DNA of 64,000 nucleotides, taken from contig JAQFVV010012402.1 of NCBI GenBank assembly GCA_028023455.1, positions 17,488,935-17,552,934 on the forward strand. Direction: 5' to 3'. Positions 59,256-64,000 of this stretch are shown piece after piece. The position numbers were made by a program, and so were the translations under genes. This stretch comes from Epiperipatus broadwayi. Lineage: Eukaryota; Onychophora; Udeonychophora; Euonychophora; Peripatidae. Every line of letters begins with the position of its first letter. Within the stretch, counting starts at the first letter, position 1. The notes beneath the pieces are model-generated. The model was given only the letters and a program-made list of their open reading frames with translations, ran no database searches and was not told the origin of the DNA.

Positions 59256-60585
59256 CATCTTTTTCAGAAAGGTTGAAACCCTGTGCAAAAAATTGTATGG
59301 GGAGGTGAGCTTCTATCTTCAGCCTAAACCTACTCCAAAATCCCAAATTCCTTAATGATTGGACTTCACTCTACCAAGGTGCTTCTTACATAGTGCACAC
59401 ATAATATCTTTGTGATGATTTTTAGAGACAACCTCATAATGGAAAGCCCTCTTTTCATAGAGATGGTCAAACCTACAGATAGGCTCCCTCCTAGGGAAAA
59501 AATCCTTTAGATACAGTGACAACTAATGCTTGTCCTCAATACAATTAAAACCTCTGGCTCATTATTTCAAGAGATGACCTACTGGGACTCTTACCTGCTG
59601 TCCAACATTGAACAGTTCAAGACTCAAAACATTCTTTCAGTTGGGATTCCCTGTCTCACCCAGTTGACCAAGTTCCTCAAAATGGAACCAAAGTTTGTGG
59701 ACTTCCTTTTGAAGGTCAAACTTGCTACTCTGCCCACTGGTATGTTCCTTTGCTTCTAAAGGGGATACATAGTAGATCCCATTTTCCCCTTATACTGAAA
59801 GCACGATGAGCCAATGACTCATACCCATAATCAAGGTGAAGTGTGGTCACCTTTGCAACATTACTCAAATAAAAATGACAACGCCTGATTCGGTTCAAGT
59901 TGACCATTATCAAAAAAGGAACATTTGGCTTTATGTGATTGGCTACTCACATTAAGTTTGTAATCTGGGCAATTAGATATCAGGTACTATTCAAAAAGGA
60001 CTTTGACTGGTCCATAGATGTGCTATTCCTCAGGTTACTGTGGAAATCGATGGACAAAAACAAGAAAACTTGTATGCCGTGGCTCATAGATCAAACCTGG
60101 AGCTCAATGGGATTCTAGTAACTTTCAAAACCCATTTTGCTTTGATCACTTTACATGTTGACTTACTTTCTGGCCTATTGTTTAACATACTACCATATGA
60201 TCAGGATGTGTAAACATTTCTATGTATCTGAAATCTTATTTAACAACCTATTAGAAGGTAAATTCATACTTGAATTTCCATTTTGTAACCCTCTTATAAT
60301 TTGTTTTCCGCTAATCAACAGTGTTTTATCAGATCTAGTATAATGTAATTGAGTGTTAATATTTATATGAATCCTACTACATTTAATTTAAACCTTCTCA
60401 CCTCCTTGTTTATATGTATAATTCTTTCATATAATTACTGCTTGTAACCATGATCCACCACTTGTTAGTTGTCTAATGAGACCATGGATATGGATCAACC
60501 TAATATATTTTCCTTTGAGTGCAAATAAAGTTTATTTTTGAAATGAGAATGGTTTCAATACATTATGTCTTTGAAAGGTATTGGC

Positions 60586-60586
<1 letters not shown>
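59256..60586 (+). other. LINE ORF2 C-terminal part and 3' UTR
   Basis: Short disrupted frames to about 60150, then non-coding sequence with a polyadenylation-type AATAAA at 60524-60529. Confidence 0.5.

Positions 60587-60618
<32 letters not shown>
60587..60618. repeat. (TAA)n tail of the LINE
   Basis: About ten TAA units follow the AATAAA signal by about 60 bp. It may be the LINE 3' tail or an independent microsatellite seeded by it. Confidence 0.85.
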
Positions 60619-60620
60619 GA

Positions 60621-61924
60621 TGAAAGGTTTTTTTTTGCAATATCTTCTATGAAATAAAAGAAAAGATATATAAAGTTTAATAAGCCAACTACAAAGTAAA
60701 ATTCATTGAAATAATAGAAAATTAGGATATTAAGAAAGAATAAACTATATAAGATAAAAAATGTATGGAATCTAAAATTCCTTATAAAATGATAACCTTG
60801 TATATGATGGTAATCAATTACATTACAAATTTAAATAAGCGTATAAATAAATATGATAATTATATATAATTCTTTGATTTCATATGCCAAATTAAGCACA
60901 ATAGTTTTATTGACCTGATCAAACAGAAATTTTTTTAAATTTTATTCAGCAGAGAATTGATTCTGGAAGTTTACCAGTTGTAGCCCTATTCTACAGTTCA
61001 CTAATTTTCAAAGAGCAATAATAAGACCCCCAACTGCTTTTAGATCTGACTAAATTATGTCTCCTAATATAAAAAACTGAATTAAAATTTAATATCTTGA
61101 AAAAATTATACAAAGTATATAGAAAAAGGCTTATTTTCTAAATTTCAAATATGATTACTGACATGTTATTAAAAATGCTTTTAAATGAAAATAATTAGAA
61201 TAAAGATATTTAAAGAGTCTTTAACAAGTGATGTTTCATTTATTTAGAAAATTTCTTCAACATGAGAATTTTTATAAATGATAAAAAGCCTTTTTAACAG
61301 ATAAATCATTCAAATAAGGTAAGATGGATTTTGTAAGATGCTGTTTAAGACATAAATCATTGATAAAACAAGGAATAGAGCTGCCTCTCTGCTTCAGACT
61401 TTATAAGAGAGTTTAAAAATAATTTGTAATGAAACAATTTCAGATAACAGTGAAAAATTGTAAAGAACAGCATTAAACTTTAACTATACCATGAAAAATT
61501 ACAGAAACGCATTTGGAGTTAACACATCTCCATGTGATGTGTGTAAAATCTTACAGCAGTAATATTTATTTGTTACTCCAACCAGTATAAGTTATTTATT
61601 GCCTGGAGTCTAAGCAGTCTGAATTGTTATGTAGAAAGTTAACTAGACAATCCCTATTGCAAAACAAAATTGAATTTATAATAGTTGTTAACATTTAATT
61701 AATTAAAGCTCAATTTCACATTTGTAAAGTAGAATCATGTCCTTAAATACTCATTTTCATTAATCTTGTAGACAATTCAATTCATTGTTAATATAGTATT
61801 AAAAACATTGTCAGCATGAAATAATATCATTTCAATTTTTATTTTCTATATATGTAATAAAGTAAATATAAGCAAAAAAACATATGGAGCAAATCTTTAA
61901 TGAATAGTTTAACTTAATGTGCAT
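60621..61924. other. AT-rich intergenic DNA
   Basis: No gene, repeat or RNA recognised. Confidence 0.5.
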
Positions 61925-62130
61925 AACTAGCTTTCAACTGGTGTCAGTCATAGAAGTAGCAATCACTGCAGTGGAGAGAAGAGAATGTATATATATTGTT
62001 TATGCTAATTTACAAATTGCATTATGATGGGTGAGTAGGCCATTTTTTAAAAGGGAATGCAGAGTTTCATCTTATTAATGACATATTTGTCTTTGAGGGT
62101 TGTGTCATGCTTCCTTAATTATTAATTTGG
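61925..62130 (-). repeat. Non-coding 3' end of the left Penelope-like copy (inverted arm)
   Basis: Pairs with about 63560-63770 in inverted orientation with roughly 70-80% matching by eye. Includes TAGCTTTCAACTGGTGTCAG and the GTGAGTAGG block. Confidence 0.75.
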
Positions 62131-62141
62131 TGTAATTGTAT

Positions 62142-62400
62142 TCAGTACAAACAATATTGACAGAGGAGGAAACAAATGGATGGCCAGTTATGGAAGAATG
62201 TTAAAAAAATTGAACATGTATTGGAATTGGTTTTAGCTTTGTAACAGACGTAAGTGTGATGTGCAATGCAAGTAGAGAGGCTGGCCTGAGATTCACCATA
62301 GTAAATGGAGGGGCAGTTGCATTTATGGAATTTGATTCTATACATGATCTGGGAATGAATATCGCCTAAAAACTATTCTTTGATTTATTAAGTAAGTGTT
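62142..62400 (-). pseudogene. GIY-YIG endonuclease remnant, Penelope-like
   Basis: Minus-strand translation gives YRIKFHKCNCPSIYYGES, then LSTCIAHH. This corresponds to the vYkI...C..C...YiGeT...L..Ri.eH pattern of the GIY-YIG nuclease that Penelope-like elements carry after the RT. The catalytic Arg of the RI.EH block is replaced by Cys. The frame is short and broken. Confidence 0.65.
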
Positions 62401-62489
62401 GTAGAGGAGGGGAGGGGTGTATAGCTAATTGAAAATGGGAGTGATAAGTTTTGGTGATGTGAAGGGCAAAAAGTGTCATATTTTGTGGT

Positions 62490-62506
62490 AAGATTTCTAA
62501 TGATTT
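62490..62506. other. Target-site duplication of the SINE, left copy
   Basis: AAGATTTCTAATGATTT, identical to 62614-62630. Confidence 0.85.
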
Positions 62507-62613
62507 TTTTTTCATATGTCATAGCATCGGCCGGGACACGAATCCACAAACATCTGCAACCAACTACTGTTTGCAAGGTGGTTGCAATGACCTCTCAGCT
62601 AACAATGCTTGAC
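62507..62613 (-). mobile_element. tRNA-derived SINE inserted in the Penelope-like copy
   Basis: The element lies between identical 17 bp target duplications. On the minus strand a tRNA-like head of 87 nt (62609-62523) has a 7 bp acceptor-type stem AGCATTG/CGATGCT with one G-T pair, an A-box-like TAGCTGAGAGGTCATTGC, and a B-box-like GGATTCGTGTCC. CATATG and a short poly-A tail follow. This is nearly all tRNA-like, with almost no body. The T-arm is degenerate, so it is not a functional tRNA gene. Confidence 0.75.
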
Positions 62614-62630
62614 AAGATTTCTAATGATTT
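62614..62630. other. Target-site duplication of the SINE, right copy
   Basis: Exact match to 62490-62506. Confidence 0.85.
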
Positions 62631-62669
62631 GTAAGACAGTTGAATCCTTATATTCTATGCTGGATAATT

Positions 62670-63146
62670 CTAATATGTGCTGATATTATATTTTCTGTAT
62701 GATTCAAACTTACATAAATGGATGTTATGGTTTAGGAATGCTTTAAGTCTGCTTAACTTGTTGGAGCATGGTGTATGTAAGTTGGGGTGAATAAAGCCAC
62801 TCATATGTATGGGTTTAATAATCATTTGATAGTTCAAGGAGGTGCAGTTGTGTTGTAAATAGAGGTCAAGGTTTTTAATTTCCTTTGAAGTATCCTTGCT
62901 TTCATGGGTTAAAATGAAGAATGTGGCATGCATGAGGTGGTAAGGAGTCCAAATAAAGATGTCATAAATGTAAGGAAGATACAGCAAAGAAGGGTTTGAG
63001 ACACAATATACTGGTGTAATCCATTCTTTGATGTGATTCAGAAAAATTCTTGAGAGGTTACCATTAGTTGGCACATCCCTTAGGCCAGCTATTGTATCAG
63101 ATTTATGCAGTGTGGGATATAAGGATCCAACTTTTCTACAAACCAT
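62670..63146 (-). pseudogene. Penelope-like reverse transcriptase C-terminal remnant
   Basis: The 158-codon frame contains NLSRIFLNHIKEWI, then YIYDIFIW at the catalytic-site position (family YVDDIFI; the first Asp is Tyr here, so dead). Further on, IIKPIHMSGFIHPNLHTP and LKAFLNHNIHLC match the family motif around K-P-T-H-T-...-H-...-K...L..L..R. It lies upstream of the endonuclease remnant in the expected order. Confidence 0.7.
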
Positions 63147-63279
63147 TAGAAACTATTATTACAAAATACAATATCCATATCCTGCCACTAACTTGAGGCC
63201 TTGAATTTCCATTCCCTCTATACCTAACTTAACACATCATCACTCTCACCCATCTAATACTTTTATGCATCTTCTATTT

Positions 63280-63500
63280 GTAACACTTACTCATAACTAA
63301 AAAGATAGTTTTCCAGCTGATATACACCCTCAGTTCATGTACAAAATCAAGTGCCATAATCCTATCTACCTCTCCATTTATTATTGCAAATCTTGGGCCA
63401 ACCTCTCTACTTCCATTGCTTATCACACTTATCTCTAAAACAAAGCTAAAAACAATTCTGATACTTTTCAATTTTTTGTTAACATTTTCCCACAATTGGC
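63280..63500 (+). pseudogene. Second GIY-YIG remnant, opposite orientation
   Basis: The reverse complement of this segment matches 62142-62400 base for base over long runs (for example GTAGAGAGG(C/T)TGGCC). On the plus strand it is the same endonuclease region with several stops. The open 73-codon minus-strand frame here is therefore antisense to a dead transposon gene, although it looks protein-like. Confidence 0.65.
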
Positions 63501-63559
63501 TACACTTTTGTGATATCCTCTGTCAACATTGTTTGCATTGAGTGCAATGACACTAAGGG

Positions 63560-63770
63560 AAAAATTAAAAAACATAGCACAGCTCTAAAGATAAATACAA
63601 CATGAGGGAATCTGGCATTTCCTTTATGAAAAAATAGCCTACTCACCCATCATAATGCAACATATAAATTAAATGTAAATTAAGGTGAACGATATATATA
63701 CATCCTCCTATCTCCACTATACCCATTGCTACATCTAGGTCTGACACAAGTCAAAAGCTAGCTAAGACCA
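63560..63770 (+). repeat. Non-coding 3' end of the right Penelope-like copy (inverted arm)
   Basis: Reverse complement of about 61925-62130. Ends near TTGACTTGTGTCAG/GCTAGC on the complementary strand. Confidence 0.75.
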
Positions 63771-64000
63771 TATGTTAAACTATTTATTAAAACTTTGCTC
63801 AATACATTTTTTGCATACATTTATTTTATTACCTAGGATTTGAGATAATGCTAATATTACCTTCATTATGTGTATATATTGAAAGATATATGTATTACAT
63901 AATGGTGATGGGAGGTGACATTTTATTTATTTATACATTTTCAAGCTGTTTGTTTAACTATATATATGTATATTGTAGAAATAGAATCTCATTCCCACAC
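63771..64000. other. AT-rich intergenic DNA to window end
   Basis: Nothing recognised. Confidence 0.6.

Larger units (their letters stand above)
54150..60620 (+). mobile_element. Decayed, near full-length LINE (non-LTR retrotransposon)
   Basis: The order is an ORF1-like region, AP-type endonuclease, reverse transcriptase, a 3' untranslated part with AATAAA (60524-60529) and a (TAA)n tail (60587-60618). Many frameshifts and stops interrupt both ORFs. Base composition is visibly less AT-rich than the surroundings. The clade (Jockey, CR1 or I-like) cannot be settled by eye. No target duplication was identified. Confidence 0.8.
61925..63770. mobile_element. Head-to-head pair of 5'-truncated Penelope-like element copies
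   Basis: The left arm (about 61925-62400) and right arm (about 63280-63770) are reverse complements through both the GIY-YIG coding part and the 3' untranslated part (for example GCATTATGATGGGTGAGTAGG in both). The minus-strand copy is longer (about 63275 to 61925) and includes the RT C-terminus. The plus-strand copy has only the endonuclease end. Inverted partial copies flanking a main copy are characteristic of Penelope-like insertions. Neither copy is functional. Confidence 0.78.

Noticed and set aside
63274-63495. Protein-like 73-codon minus-strand frame
   Set aside because: Its bases are the inverted copy of the GIY-YIG remnant at 62142-62400, so the frame is antisense to a dead transposon gene.

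Overview
The window is AT-rich repetitive DNA from an animal nuclear genome, most likely an invertebrate. Evidence for this is the Ty3/gypsy, LINE, Penelope-like and tRNA-derived SINE content, the long (TA)n, (CA)n and (TG)n microsatellites, and the lack of compact gene organisation. I cannot place the phylum from sequence alone. I find no convincing host protein-coding gene, tRNA gene or rRNA gene. Nearly everything that can be interpreted is mobile DNA in several stages of decay.

Layout. (1) 1-12.28 kb: AT-rich intergenic DNA with two fold-back elements (0.87-1.19 kb and 4.15-4.41 kb, the second carrying hammerhead-ribozyme-like arms) and several SINE-like blocks. (2) 12.28-26.11 kb: a long Ty3/gypsy element on the minus strand with 2.1 kb LTRs, an open 683-codon gag and an open 1082-codon pol. 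Its 5' LTR (right side) is interrupted by a 3.25 kb array of a 409 bp unit: six units in one orientation, then two in the other. (3) 26.17-27.06 kb: a small fold-back and the 3' end of a LINE on the minus strand. (4) 27-42.6 kb: AT-rich DNA with microsatellites and little else. (5) 42.61-50.72 kb: a second, related Ty3/gypsy element on the plus strand with 1780 bp LTRs about 1% different, but a pol broken by two homopolymer frameshifts and one nonsense codon. (6) 54.15-60.62 kb: a badly decayed, nearly full-length LINE on the plus strand. (7) 61.92-63.77 kb: two 5'-truncated Penelope-like copies head to head, with a tRNA-derived SINE inserted between perfect 17 bp target-site duplications.

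The most interesting system is the 409 bp array. Each unit contains a type I hammerhead ribozyme: a conserved core (CTGACGA or CTGATGA, then GAAA), a stem I of 6 bp plus internal loop plus 5 bp, a short stem II, and an 8-nt palindromic stem III (ATCATGAT) that would favour paired (dimeric) hammerheads in a tandem transcript. Tandem 409-nt units with one ribozyme each are the architecture of metazoan retrozymes, non-autonomous elements thought to spread through small circular RNAs. The sibling LTR provides the empty site, so this insertion is younger than the LTR element. Penelope-like elements, proposed as the mobilising partner of metazoan retrozymes, are present in the same window, and the 4.15-4.41 kb fold-back carries a second, decayed hammerhead family.
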